Assembly (NCBI RefSeq): GCF_030539875.1
Contig: NZ_JAUNXI010000018.1
Coordinates: 1 to 36,018 of the forward strand
Direction: 5' to 3'
Length of the DNA: 36,018 nt
DNA from: Methanobrevibacter sp.
GTDB taxonomy: Archaea > Methanobacteriota > Methanobacteria > Methanobacteriales > Methanobacteriaceae
Shown here: positions 9,468-18,109 of the stretch, piece after piece
How positions within the stretch are numbered: the first letter of the stretch is position 1
Layout of the letters: the number at the start of each line of letters is the position of its first letter
Position numbers and translations under genes: made by a program
Notes under the pieces: generated by a model
What the model saw: only the letters and a program-made list of their open reading frames with translations
What the model was told of the DNA's origin: nothing
Databases searched by the model: none

Positions 9468-10157
9468 TTATTCATTCAATTCTTTTTTTATTTTTTTCCA
9501 ATTTGGACAAAATTTGTCCATTAATTTTTTAAACTTTTTCCCATGATTGAATTCTATTAAATGACATAATTCATGAATTAGAACATATTCTAAACAGGTC
9601 TGATCTTTTTTTGCCAAATTCAAATTCAGGGTTATTGTCCTATCATGCCATCTGCAGTTGCCCCAATTTTTCATTTTTCTAATCTTAACTTCCGCAGGGG
9701 ATTTTCCAACAATTTTTATGCATTTATCTAAAACGAGATGTAATGCTTCTTGAAGCTGGCTTTTATAAAATTTCACCATTATCTCTTCTCTTTTTTCTAT
9801 TGTATTTTTGGAAGGTGTGGGTAAGTATAAAATAGAGTTCTCTTTATCAGCCAATACTTGTTTTGCAGTGCTGTTTTTGATTAATTTTAAAGTGTATGCT
9901 TCACCCCATAAATAGTGTTTTTCGCCGGTTACATATTTTAGGGGAGGCTGGATATTGCTGTTTAAAATAACTGTCTGCTTTTCTAAAATCCATTCTCTTC
10001 GAGATTTTATAAATTCAAGTAAATCCTCATCTGATATGGATGATGGAGCGGATAATTTAACATCTCCATTCGGAGGTATGACCCGAAGATATATGTTTTT
10101 TATATTTTTCAGCTCTAAATTAATGGTGATGCCGTCAATTATTAATTGTTTTTTCAT
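9468..10157 (-). CDS. YgjP-like zinc metallopeptidase domain protein (DUF45)
   Basis: A 229-residue protein of the YgjP/WLM-like metallopeptidase group. The zinc site is HELCH with a third ligand in FNHGKKF, preceded by the conserved WGNCRWHDRTITLNLNLA block. The N-terminal region carries the family's WILEKQ and WGEAYTL stretches. Length is typical. It points toward atwA, whose stop is six bases away, so the two are convergent; T-runs lie on both sides of the junction. Substrate unknown; a role in processing proteins or repair complexes is only an analogy with SprT-like proteases. Confidence 0.88.
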   Translation of the reverse strand: MKKQLIIDGITINLELKNIKNIYLRVIPPNGDVKLSAPSSISDEDLLEFIKSRREWILEKQTVILNSNIQPPLKYVTGEKHYLWGEAYTLKLIKNSTAKQVLADKENSILYLPTPSKNTIEKREEIMVKFYKSQLQEALHLVLDKCIKIVGKSPAEVKIRKMKNWGNCRWHDRTITLNLNLAKKDQTCLEYVLIHELCHLIEFNHGKKFKKLMDKFCPNWKKIKKELNE

Positions 10158-10264
10158 ACTAGTCTATATAAAAATTAGTGATTGATATATTAAAAGTTTG
10201 GTTATCAATTATCTTTTTGTTTGTCATCACGAGTTTTAGTTAATAATCCGTCTTCTAAAAAAGA

Positions 10265-10275
10265 TTTATATATAG
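10265..10275 (+). promoter_or_regulatory. Candidate TATA box for the Cys-rich marker gene
   Basis: TTTATATATAG lies about 85-95 bases before the ATG at 10361, in the divergent space between the YgjP-like gene and the Cys-rich gene. It predicts an RNA start near 10300 and a leader of about 60 nt that contains the inverted repeat at 10325-10342. Confidence 0.45.
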
Positions 10276-10324
10276 ATAGTTAGAATAAATTATATTATTA
10301 TAATTTTATTAATTATCATGATTG

Positions 10325-10342
10325 TATTCGCAGTGGCGAATA
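10325..10342 (+). promoter_or_regulatory. Perfect 7-bp inverted repeat in the leader
   Basis: TATTCGC, four bases (AGTG), then GCGAATA: perfect arms, standing out in an otherwise A/T-only stretch. It ends eight bases before the GGAGGT ribosome site (10350-10355). It could be a dyad operator or an RNA hairpin influencing translation. No match to a known motif was recognised. Confidence 0.45.
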
Positions 10343-10360
10343 AATATTTGGAGGTTTATT

Positions 10361-10843
10361 ATGACTTGGGAAGATGCGCCGTCTCATATTTGTAGAGGAG
10401 GAGATGCTAGGGGGCTTGCTTTTTGTTGCCCACCAGTTAAACCATGTCCTGTTTTAAACGTATTGCATGAAGTTAATTTAACTACTCAGGAATATATTGA
10501 AATTAAGACTCAATTTGCTAGAGAAACCAGATTAGGTGAAGGGGCAGGTACTTGTTTCGGATCACTTGTATGGTGTTGTAAACCATCTAAACCATGCCCA
10601 TTAAGAGACATGACATTAAAAAGTATGGGCATGACTCATGATGAATATCTGGACCTGAAAAAGGAATTGTCTGAAAAGTTGGTTAATGTTGACAAACCGG
10701 CTCCAGATGAAAAAGCTGAAGCATTAGCCGAAACATTCCATGTTACAAAACTTGAGGCTATGAATGTTTTAACTGAATGTAATAATGATTTAAGGGCAGC
10801 TGTAAAAGTTTTACATACAAGGTCTCTTGAAACTTCTGATTAA
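10361..10843 (+). CDS. Cys-rich methanogenesis marker 9-like protein with UBA-like tail
   Basis: About 160 residues from the ATG at 10361, chosen because GGAGGT lies six bases upstream; a longer frame from 10322 lacks a site. The first 100 residues hold two copies of a cysteine motif: Cys11, Cys22-Cys23, Cys29 and Cys65, Cys72-Cys73, Cys79, each with CC, five residues, then CP, and each followed by an EYxxxK helix. This resembles what I recall of the methanogenesis marker 9 domain; the name is from memory. Residues about 115-155 (EALAETFHVTKLEAMNVLTECNND) look like a UBA-type three-helix domain. Metal or Fe-S binding is likely from the Cys pattern. The next gene starts one base after its stop codon. 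Confidence 0.7.
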   Translation: MTWEDAPSHICRGGDARGLAFCCPPVKPCPVLNVLHEVNLTTQEYIEIKTQFARETRLGEGAGTCFGSLVWCCKPSKPCPLRDMTLKSMGMTHDEYLDLKKELSEKLVNVDKPAPDEKAEALAETFHVTKLEAMNVLTECNNDLRAAVKVLHTRSLETSD

Positions 10844-10844
10844 A

Positions 10845-11465
10845 ATGGATTGGACTTCTCTTTATTTGAAAACTGCTGATTTGAATATTTTTATTTTAGG
10901 TGCTGGTGAGGTTGCAACTAGAAGGGCAAATAAATTTCTGGACCATGGAGCTAATGTAAGGCTGGTTGGAAATGAGTTGTCTGAAGAATTGAAATCCAAA
11001 GGTGCGGTTTTATATTCAGTTAATGATGTGGATGATTTGGTTAAATGGGCTGATTTGGTTGTAGTGGCCAGCGGCGATAAGGAGTTGTCTGATTATGTTT
11101 GTGGAATTGCTCAGGATAAACTTGTAAACAGGGCGGATTTTCCACAAGAGGGAAATGTGATTGTTCCAACAAGTTTTAATATTGGAGACATTGAAATCTC
11201 TATTTTTACCAATGGCAAAAGCCCTCTGATGGCCCGACAGCTTAGAAAAAAAATTCAATCAATCATTACAGAAGAGGATATTCTGGAAATCGAACTTCAA
11301 GATTATGCCCGAAGCAAACTGAAGAAAGTTATTTCAAATCAAAAGAAAAGGCGGAAATTTCTTTATGAACTCTTTGAAGATAAAAAAATCAATGATTTGA
11401 TTGAGAATAATGAAATTGACGAAGCCAAAAATCATATTGACAATTTAATAAGGGGATTACTTTGA
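10845..11465 (+). CDS. Precorrin-2 dehydrogenase / siroheme synthase-like (Met8/CysG-N type)
   Basis: About 206 residues from the ATG at 10845; a TTG at 10827 is also in frame but lies inside the previous gene. The NAD-binding Rossmann motif is FILGAGEVATRRANKFL, followed by the typical ADLVVVASGDKELSDYV and VNRADFPQEGNVIVPTSF segments and the helical C-terminal domain with SPLMARQLRKKI. It oxidises precorrin-2 to sirohydrochlorin, and family members may also insert iron. It overlaps hemA by four bases (TTGA), consistent with a two-gene tetrapyrrole operon supplying siroheme and the F430/corrinoid branch. Confidence 0.92.
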   Translation: MDWTSLYLKTADLNIFILGAGEVATRRANKFLDHGANVRLVGNELSEELKSKGAVLYSVNDVDDLVKWADLVVVASGDKELSDYVCGIAQDKLVNRADFPQEGNVIVPTSFNIGDIEISIFTNGKSPLMARQLRKKIQSIITEEDILEIELQDYARSKLKKVISNQKKRRKFLYELFEDKKINDLIENNEIDEAKNHIDNLIRGLL

Positions 11466-12655
11466 TACTAAATTTAAGAGTTGACCATAAAATTGCAGAT
11501 ATTCAATCTATGGAAGTTATTTCAAAAGAAATTGATGAATTGTTCGCCAATTTACATGAGAAATATTCAATCGGAGAATATGTTGAAATCAGCACATGCA
11601 ATAGAAAGGAATATTATATTCACAATGATTACATTCCTGAAGATGAAGAGTTATTGTCTCATGAAAATATGAGTATTGTTATAGATTATGGCCAATCTGC
11701 AGTTATGCATCTGCTTAGGATGACTTCCGGTTTAGAATCAATGATTGTTGGTGAAGACCAGATTTTAGGTCAGGTAAAAGATGCGAAACATAAAGCTATA
11801 AAGAATCGCCATTGCGGCAAGGTTCTTGATTTGATTTTTACTAAATCAATTCATGTTGGCAGGGTTGTTAGAAATAAAACCAATATTAATAAAGGTTCAG
11901 TATCTATTGGTTCGGCAGCTATCGATTTGGCTGAAAAGCACATTGGCTGCTTGGATGATAAGTCTGTTTTGGTAATTGGTGCTGGAAAAATGGGTAAACT
12001 GGTTGCCAAAGCCCTTGCGGAGAAGGATTTGAATGCTATTTTTGTTGCAAACCGTACTTTTTATGTTGCTGTTGAACTTGCAAAAGACTTGGGCGGAGAA
12101 GCTATTCTATTCAATGATTTGGAAAAATATTTGGCCACTGCCGATTTAGTTATTAGCGCCACCAGTGCCCCCCATCCGATTATTACTAAGGAACGCCTTT
12201 TGGGAATTGACATGGATTATGAAGACATAATGATGGTGGATATTGCAAATCCTCGGGATATATCTGATGATGTTTCTGATTTGGGCGTTAAATCATTTAA
12301 TATTGATGATTTAAGAGAAATTGCTGATGAAAACACTTCCCGCAGATTGAAGGAATTCGGTGAAGCTGAAAACATCATCAATAATGAGTTTGTTTTACTT
12401 AAAGAATCCTTTAAAATAATGAGTATTGATGAGTTGCTCGGTAACTTAAGAGCATCTATGGAAGAAATAAGAGAACATGAAACTCAAAAAGCTAATGCTA
12501 AGTTGGTTGATGTAGATGGCAGTGCAAAAGTTTTGGATAATTTAACAAATTCGATAGTGAATAAGATATTTTATGACATATCCAAAAAAGTTAAGGAAGC
12601 TGCAAAAGAAGAAAACGAGGATATAATCGCAGCCTGTGAGTATATTTTTAATTAA
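11462..12655 (+). CDS. hemA: Glutamyl-tRNA reductase
   Basis: A 397-residue HemA, which reduces glutamyl-tRNA to glutamate-1-semialdehyde, the first committed step of C5-pathway tetrapyrrole synthesis. The catalytic cysteine lies in EISTCNRKEYY; GEDQILGQVKDA and the NADPH-binding VLVIGAGKMGKLVAKAL are conserved. The start codon is TTG overlapping the stop of the preceding gene, with AGGGG about eight bases upstream. Length is normal, with a helical dimerisation tail at the C-terminus. Confidence 0.96.
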   Translation: MILNLRVDHKIADIQSMEVISKEIDELFANLHEKYSIGEYVEISTCNRKEYYIHNDYIPEDEELLSHENMSIVIDYGQSAVMHLLRMTSGLESMIVGEDQILGQVKDAKHKAIKNRHCGKVLDLIFTKSIHVGRVVRNKTNINKGSVSIGSAAIDLAEKHIGCLDDKSVLVIGAGKMGKLVAKALAEKDLNAIFVANRTFYVAVELAKDLGGEAILFNDLEKYLATADLVISATSAPHPIITKERLLGIDMDYEDIMMVDIANPRDISDDVSDLGVKSFNIDDLREIADENTSRRLKEFGEAENIINNEFVLLKESFKIMSIDELLGNLRASMEEIREHETQKANAKLVDVDGSAKVLDNLTNSIVNKIFYDISKKVKEAAKEENEDIIAACEYIFN

Positions 12656-12668
12656 AGTCATATTTTGT

Positions 12669-13793
12669 TTATTCAAACATTCCTTTGACTTCATTATTTT
12701 TAATTTTAGTTGACTTTATAGCATAATCAATATTCTTCATGGTGATTATGTCGCTATCATTAGCGATTGCATTGTGAAGAGCTGTTTTTAATATTTTTTC
12801 TTTAATGTCTCTTCCGGATAATCCTTTAGTAATTTTAACAATTTTTTCTAAATCCAGTGTATAATCCAATGGGAATGTTTTTAAATTATTTTCTAAAATG
12901 GTTAATCTCTCTTCATCATCAGGTAATTTAAATTCAATTTCTTCTTCAAACCTGCTTCTTATAGCATAATCCAAATTATTTGAGTTATTGGTTGCACCAA
13001 TAGTTATTACAGATTTATTTTCATTAATTCCGTCCATTTCAGTTAAAAGTGAATTAACAATTTCAGAAACGTCTCCCCTAATTGATTGGAAAGATCTGTG
13101 CAGTGCAATAGCGTCAATTTCATCAATGAAAATTATTGACGGTGAGCTTTCACTAGCTTTTTTAAACAGATCATGAATTTTAGATGCACTGTCTCCGACA
13201 TGGTCTCCGATTAATGAAGTTGCTTTTATTAAATATAATGGAACTTCAAGCTCGTTGGCAAGTGCTTTAACAAGCATGGTTTTGCCGGTACCTGGAGGTC
13301 CGTAAAACAGTATGTTGTTTGGAGCCCATGGACCAAATTTTTCAGGGTCCTCCAAGAATTTTGTTATGACTTTTACTTTATTTTTAGCATTAACCTGCCC
13401 AACAATATCTGAAATATGAATATCTGTTTTAATTGAAGTTATTTTCTTTTTATCTTTTAATTCATCAGTTATTAATTTGATTCTTGTGTTTTCAGATATT
13501 ATGGAGTTATCGGGTTTTGCTTTTATAATTTCAAAACCGTAATCAGGTACGATTTTTTGATCAAATAAATGTGAGTTTTCACGAACAACCAATCCTAACC
13601 ATTGTTCACGTGCGTATTCTTCAAATAATCCTTTGTTTGTAATTTCTATATCTTCATCCATTAAGTTGAATTCAAAAGGATAGCCAACAGGTTTTAAAAT
13701 GACACATTCGGCATATTCTCTATCTTCTGTTTCTTTGACTGTCTGTTTTTGATTAGTTGTTTTTATTTCAACTTTTTTATTATCACTTTTCAC
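12669..13793 (-). CDS. CDC48-like AAA+ ATPase, single module
   Basis: A 374-residue protein with one AAA+ module. Walker A is residues 165-172 (GPPGTGKT), Walker B is IIFIDEIDAI near 220, sensor 1 is GATNNSNNLD and the arginine-finger region IRSRFEEEI follows. The C-terminal helical lid contains LSGRDIKEKIL. The first 120 or so residues are not AAA and carry no motif I recognise. The catalytic part resembles proteasome-activating nucleotidase and CDC48 modules, but there is no coiled-coil start like PAN. The start is GTG with GGAGGTGA seven bases upstream. It stands alone, convergent with hemA. Substrate unknown. Confidence 0.85.
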   Translation of the reverse strand: MKSDNKKVEIKTTNQKQTVKETEDREYAECVILKPVGYPFEFNLMDEDIEITNKGLFEEYAREQWLGLVVRENSHLFDQKIVPDYGFEIIKAKPDNSIISENTRIKLITDELKDKKKITSIKTDIHISDIVGQVNAKNKVKVITKFLEDPEKFGPWAPNNILFYGPPGTGKTMLVKALANELEVPLYLIKATSLIGDHVGDSASKIHDLFKKASESSPSIIFIDEIDAIALHRSFQSIRGDVSEIVNSLLTEMDGINENKSVITIGATNNSNNLDYAIRSRFEEEIEFKLPDDEERLTILENNLKTFPLDYTLDLEKIVKITKGLSGRDIKEKILKTALHNAIANDSDIITMKNIDYAIKSTKIKNNEVKGMFE

Positions 13794-13800
13794 AAACTCA

Positions 13801-13993
13801 CCTCCGATATTTTTACATATCTAAATTGTTTTTAATTATTTAAATAGTTGATGTGATGAGATATTTCCTGAGATTTTTTTAAGTGATATTTAAAACAAGA
13901 CTGATATTATTTATTCATGAAACATTTTTAATGATATTTGAATTAAAACCATTCATCTAATTCTTGACATTGTGGGGTGTGGTTGGTTAATAA
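13801..13993. other. Intergenic region between the AAA+ gene and the endonuclease IV-like gene
   Basis: Contains the ribosome site (13801-13806) and presumably the promoter of the AAA+ gene, and the 3' end of the gap operon. Nothing else was recognised; no open frame with a coding signature. Confidence 0.5.
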
Positions 13994-14830
13994 TTATTTC
14001 ATACTTTCATATAATTCTTTCATTTTAAGTGAATCAATGTCTCTAAGAGGGGTTTCACATATAATATTTGCGTTCCAACCGTTATCGATTAGATTAGAAA
14101 GTAAATCTTTGATATTTGGTCCGTATTCATCATTTTCATCTAGTGTGTGATGTTTCACTTCTCCACCGTGACCATATTCAATAGTTGTGAAATGGCAATG
14201 CAGGATATCAATGTCTAGCTGATTTTCAATAGCTGAAAAAATACAATTATAATCTTCCTTTTTAGTTAAATATCCTCTGCCTCTTGCATGGATATGTGCA
14301 AAATCAATTGTTGGTTCAAAATGATCAAAACTGGCGCATAATTCAATAACTTCTCCAATATTCCCAAGTTGAGTTCTTTTACCTGTGGTTTCAGGTGCAA
14401 ATGTAAACTCTCTGATTCCTGCTGCTTCAAGCTTTTCAAATAATCGATTAATGGTATTTTTTGATATTTCCATTGCTTTTTCAGGTTTTCTATTTAAATA
14501 TGCTCCGGGATGAAATACGAGTCTGTATGCTCCCATCCATTCTCCTGCACGTGCTGCTGCTATCAAATGCCCAATACTTTTCTCAAGTTTTTCTTCTTCT
14601 TTTGCACATAAGTTAATATAATACGGAGCATGCATTGAAACTAAAATATTGTGTTTTTCTGATTCTTCTTTTAGTGTAGTGGCAGAGGATTCTCCAATTC
14701 TAACGCCATATGGAGACTGGTATTCATAAGAGTCAAGACCTTCTTGTGAAATATATTTTGGTGCTTTATAACCTGCACCTTTATAACCGACCGGACTTCC
14801 GGCAGGTCCAAAAAGTACTTTATTTTTCAT
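13994..14830 (-). CDS. nfo: Endonuclease IV-type AP endonuclease / xylose-isomerase-like TIM barrel
   Basis: A 278-residue member of the AP endonuclease family 2 barrel. Putative zinc ligands fall in the expected places: SMHAPYYINL, VFHPGAYLN, FAPETTG, TIDFAHIHARG, DILHCHFT and ICETPL. Archaeal members are annotated as deoxyribonuclease IV, which nicks DNA at abasic sites, although sugar isomerases share the fold. It lies 33 bases downstream of gap on the same strand and has no clear ribosome site, so it is probably translated from the gap transcript. Confidence 0.85.
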   Translation of the reverse strand: MKNKVLFGPAGSPVGYKGAGYKAPKYISQEGLDSYEYQSPYGVRIGESSATTLKEESEKHNILVSMHAPYYINLCAKEEEKLEKSIGHLIAAARAGEWMGAYRLVFHPGAYLNRKPEKAMEISKNTINRLFEKLEAAGIREFTFAPETTGKRTQLGNIGEVIELCASFDHFEPTIDFAHIHARGRGYLTKKEDYNCIFSAIENQLDIDILHCHFTTIEYGHGGEVKHHTLDENDEYGPNIKDLLSNLIDNGWNANIICETPLRDIDSLKMKELYESMK

Positions 14831-14863
14831 TTAAATCTTTTAAAAAATAGTAAAAAGGGGAAT

Positions 14864-15880
14864 TTAGAATATTCCCATAGCCTTATTGGTTTTAGCAATT
14901 GATTTTTCGTTGTCACTTTCCATTTCTAAAAGTGCACGGATGGCATCAATATTTTCAGGAACAACGTCGGATTCTTGGTGCACTGCTTGCATGTAGAATA
15001 ATTCGTTTCCTACAACATTGACGGATTCTCTCCAAACCGGAATTTCATATAAGTCATTTCTGTTTCTTCCAAGTTCTTTAGCATATTCCATTAATTCTGC
15101 AGTAGATCCAAGTCCTTCTTCTGCTGAAACAACAATGACTCTAGAACGTTTTTCTAAAGTTTCAAGGATATCTTCGGTTTCTACATCATTATTAATTTCA
15201 ACCATGATGTTGTGCTGGTGCATTAATGTGGTTGGAACCAGCAATGCCATAGTTGTAACATCAATTCCCTTCATAACGGTCTTCACATCAGGCCCGTGGT
15301 GGGAAGGTACTTTCGGAGGATTTGGGACAATTGCATTAATAGGCCCCTTTTTAATTTCAGACGGGTCTGATCCTCTTCTTACCATCACTGCTCTAACTTT
15401 TTTAATATCTGCAACTGAATCAATAGTATGTAATGTACGGGTTAATCCTGTAGTGTTACAGGATACTACTCTGGTATAATCTGCACCGTATGAATCATCA
15501 TAATTGGAAATAGCATTAAATGAAAGGCCAGTTAACTCGTGGTCTTCTCCGCCCTGGTAAATTGCTTTAACTCCTGCCTTTTTATACATCTCAAGGTTTT
15601 GCGGCCCAATAGTTCCTGGAGTACAGTCAACAACCACATCTGCTTCCTGAATCATGTCTTCAACAGTACCGGCTATTTCAATTCCTGCATCTTTGAACAT
15701 TTGTTCTCTTTCCGGAATTCCAATGTATAATGGATAGTTTTTTTCTTCAACTGCAGTTTTTGCTTCGTAGTTTGGTCTAGTTTTACTTACACCAATTACT
15801 TTCATATCATCCTGAGCAGCTACAGCATCAGCCACTCTCTTACCGATTGTTCCATAACCATTTATAGCAACAGTTTTCAT
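14864..15880 (-). CDS. gap: Archaeal (type II) glyceraldehyde-3-phosphate dehydrogenase
   Basis: A 338-residue phosphorylating GAPDH of the archaeal class, using NAD(P). The Rossmann motif is at the extreme N-terminus ([16 protein letters not shown]) and the catalytic cysteine is in [12 protein letters not shown]. The region [20 protein letters not shown] is typical of archaeal enzymes. In methanogens it works mainly in gluconeogenesis. An AAGGGATT site precedes the ATG. First gene of a likely gap-endonuclease IV unit. Confidence 0.96.
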   Translation of the reverse strand: MKTVAINGYGTIGKRVADAVAAQDDMKVIGVSKTRPNYEAKTAVEEKNYPLYIGIPEREQMFKDAGIEIAGTVEDMIQEADVVVDCTPGTIGPQNLEMYKKAGVKAIYQGGEDHELTGLSFNAISNYDDSYGADYTRVVSCNTTGLTRTLHTIDSVADIKKVRAVMVRRGSDPSEIKKGPINAIVPNPPKVPSHHGPDVKTVMKGIDVTTMALLVPTTLMHQHNIMVEINNDVETEDILETLEKRSRVIVVSAEEGLGSTAELMEYAKELGRNRNDLYEIPVWRESVNVVGNELFYMQAVHQESDVVPENIDAIRALLEMESDNEKSIAKTNKAMGIF

Positions 15881-15991
15881 TTTAATCCCTTTTTTATTAA
15901 TATGATTTTAAAAAAATATTATATGAACTAAAATTTGTTGTTTAAATTATTTAAAATTTGATATTTGTTAATATGAAAAAATAAAAAAAGT

Positions 15992-16010
15992 AAGTAGACT
16001 TATTCTACTT
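15992..16010 (-). terminator. Hairpin terminator of the copper operon, overlapping the HMA stop codon
   Basis: AAGTAGA, five bases, then TCTACTT: perfect 7-bp arms. Reading the minus strand, the stem is followed closely by a run rich in T (TTTTTTTATTTTTT). The stem contains the stop codon (16000-16002) and the last codons of the HMA frame. Intrinsic-type terminators with a T-run fit this position. Confidence 0.6.
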
Positions 16011-16203
16011 TAAATCCGGCTTCTTTAACAGCTTCTTCAATATCAGCATCACTTACGTCGCCAGACATTGAAATAGTTGTAATTCCGGAATCAAGATCCG
16101 CTTTTGCATCATCAATTCCATCAATATCTTTTAATGACAATTCAACAGCGTTTACACAGGAAGGACAGTGCATACCCACAACTTTGATTTCTTTTTCACT
16201 AAT
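16000..16203 (-). CDS. Copper-chaperone-like HMA domain protein with apparent ATT start
   Basis: A 67-residue frame encoding a heavy-metal-associated domain: a first strand SEKEIKVVGM, the metal site MHCPSC (Cys13, Cys16), helix VNAVELSLKDIDGIDDAKAD and a C-terminal EEAVKEAGFKVE helix-strand. Such proteins carry Cu(I) to P-type ATPases, and the ATPase gene lies directly upstream. No ATG, GTG or TTG is available before the first strand. An AGGTGAT site (minus strand, about 16207-16213) lies three bases before ATT at 16203, the same spacing as for exbD and atwA, and initiation there gives a standard N-terminus. The frame is also continuous with the ATPase gene apart from its TAA at 16258-16260, so stop readthrough is an alternative. 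A substitution or sequencing error at the start codon is also possible. Confidence 0.75.
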   Translation of the reverse strand: MSEKEIKVVGMHCPSCVNAVELSLKDIDGIDDAKADLDSGITTISMSGDVSDADIEEAVKEAGFKVE

Positions 16204-16257
16204 AATATCACCTTCTATATTATAAATTAATTTTTGAATATTTTCATATTTAAATTT

Positions 16258-18087
16258 TTAATTAGGTATATAGTCTATGTTCTGACTTTTATATTTAATC
16301 AGCAGTGAAGAATAGATTATAACAATTACCGATCCTATATTATGGATTAAAGCTCCTTCTATCGGATTTAAAATTCCTAAAACTGCTAATGCCATAGCTA
16401 TTATGTTTAAAGACAGTGCAAAGGCAATGCTAATAGTGATTGTTTTTATGGTTTTTCTGGATATTTCGATTAAATGTGGAATATGTTCTATATTGTCTTT
16501 TATTAATACTATTTTTGCAGCTTCAAGAGAAATGTCACTTCCAATTTTCCCCATTGCTATTCCAACATTTGATTTTCTAAGGGAAGGTGCATCATTTATT
16601 CCGTCACCTATCATTGCAATTCTGTGTTTCTTTTTTTGTTCACATTCAATATATTTGGTTTTATCTTCAGGTAAGCAATTGTATTTGATGTTTCGGATAT
16701 TTACCTGATTTGCAATTGATTTTGCAGTTTTTTCGTTATCTCCTGTAAGCAGTGTTGTTTTGATTCTTAATTTTTTTAGACTGGAGATTGTTTGTTTGGA
16801 GCTTTCCCGCACTGTATCTGCAAGTATGATTTTCCCCATGACTTCCTTTTCTTTTGCAACAAATATTTCTATTTCTCCATTTTTGTTTTCATCATCGAAT
16901 TTTATTGGAATTTTTTCTGATTTCAATAATCGTTTATTTCCTGCAGTTATTTTTCTTTTGTTAATCATGCCTGTAATTCCCTTTCCTATATGCATTTTAA
17001 ATTCCATAACTTCTTCTAAATCATTTTTATTATAGTGTTTAACAATTGCTTTTGCTAAGGGGTGTTCTGATTTTGATTCAAGTGAAGCTAGCAAATGCAT
17101 CATTTCATGAGGGTTTTCAGAAATTACTTTGACGACTTTTGGTGTTCCGTTAGTTAATGTTCCGGTTTTGTCAAATATTAATTCATCAACACAAGCCAAT
17201 TCTTCTATTGACTCCCCGTCTTTTACTAAAATCCCATATTTTGTTAAATTGCCTATTGCGGCCATTATTGCAGTTGGTGTTGCTAAAACTAACGCGCATG
17301 GGCAGAAAACTACCAATATTGTTACTGATCTTGTTATTTCGAATGTGAATAAATATGTTAATATTGAAACTGTAAATGCAATTACTACAATCAATGTTGC
17401 CCATTTATCTGCTGTTTTTACAATTTTTGCGTTTTCTGGTTTTGAAGATTCAACTAATTTGATCAACTTTTGTATGGAGCTGTCTTCACCTATTTTTGTT
17501 GTTTCCATGATAAAAGAACCATAAAGGTTAATGGTTCCGCTGTATACTTCATCATGTGTGGTCTTATTCACTGGCAGAGACTCTCCTGTTAGTGTTGATT
17601 GGTCAATTGAAGTTTCACCATTAATTATTATTCCATCAGTAGGAATGCTTTCACCTGGAAGAACTTTTAAGATATCTCCCACATTCACATCTTCAATAGC
17701 TATCTTCTCTTCTGTTTCGTTTTTTATTCTTGTTGCAAGTTGCGGAGTCATATTTATTAGTTCTTTTATTTTTCCCTGTGTTTTTGATACGGTATACTCT
17801 TCTAAAAATCCTCCAATCGCCATTATTGTTGCAATTTCTCCTGCTGCAAATATTTCACCTATGATAACTGATGCAATGATGGCTATTGAAACAAGTAAAT
17901 CTGCTTTAATATCAAATTCTGTAATTAATCCTTCTAAACATTCTTTAAATATGGGAATTCCGCACAGCATTATTGAAATCCAGGAAAGATGATTAATTGA
18001 CAATATGAATTCCGCAACAAGGCTTATTGTTGAGATTAATATTATGATTATGTCTATTTTTTCTTTTTTGCTAAATTTTAAATTCAT
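16258..18087 (-). CDS. copA: P1B-type heavy-metal (probably copper) transporting ATPase
   Basis: About 609 residues from the ATG at 18087, preferred over an ATG at 18117 because GAGGTCA lies six bases upstream and the earlier ATG sits inside an operator. The actuator TGES is at 167-170, the membrane metal site CPC at 262-264, the phosphorylated aspartate at 306 in DKTGT, the HP motif in SEHPLAKAIVKH and the hinge in MIGDGINDAP. Eight membrane helices are expected. It lacks the usual N-terminal HMA domain; one is encoded just downstream. The CsoR-type repressor and operators argue for Cu(I) export. The final helix carries HNIGSVIVI rather than the classical Cu-ATPase pattern, so another soft metal remains possible. 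Confidence 0.88.
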   Translation of the reverse strand: MNLKFSKKEKIDIIIILISTISLVAEFILSINHLSWISIMLCGIPIFKECLEGLITEFDIKADLLVSIAIIASVIIGEIFAAGEIATIMAIGGFLEEYTVSKTQGKIKELINMTPQLATRIKNETEEKIAIEDVNVGDILKVLPGESIPTDGIIINGETSIDQSTLTGESLPVNKTTHDEVYSGTINLYGSFIMETTKIGEDSSIQKLIKLVESSKPENAKIVKTADKWATLIVVIAFTVSILTYLFTFEITRSVTILVVFCPCALVLATPTAIMAAIGNLTKYGILVKDGESIEELACVDELIFDKTGTLTNGTPKVVKVISENPHEMMHLLASLESKSEHPLAKAIVKHYNKNDLEEVMEFKMHIGKGITGMINKRKITAGNKRLLKSEKIPIKFDDENKNGEIEIFVAKEKEVMGKIILADTVRESSKQTISSLKKLRIKTTLLTGDNEKTAKSIANQVNIRNIKYNCLPEDKTKYIECEQKKKHRIAMIGDGINDAPSLRKSNVGIAMGKIGSDISLEAAKIVLIKDNIEHIPHLIEISRKTIKTITISIAFALSLNIIAMALAVLGILNPIEGALIHNIGSVIVIIYSSLLIKYKSQNIDYIPN

Positions 18088-18109
18088 TTCAACTGACCTC
18101 ACATCCAAA

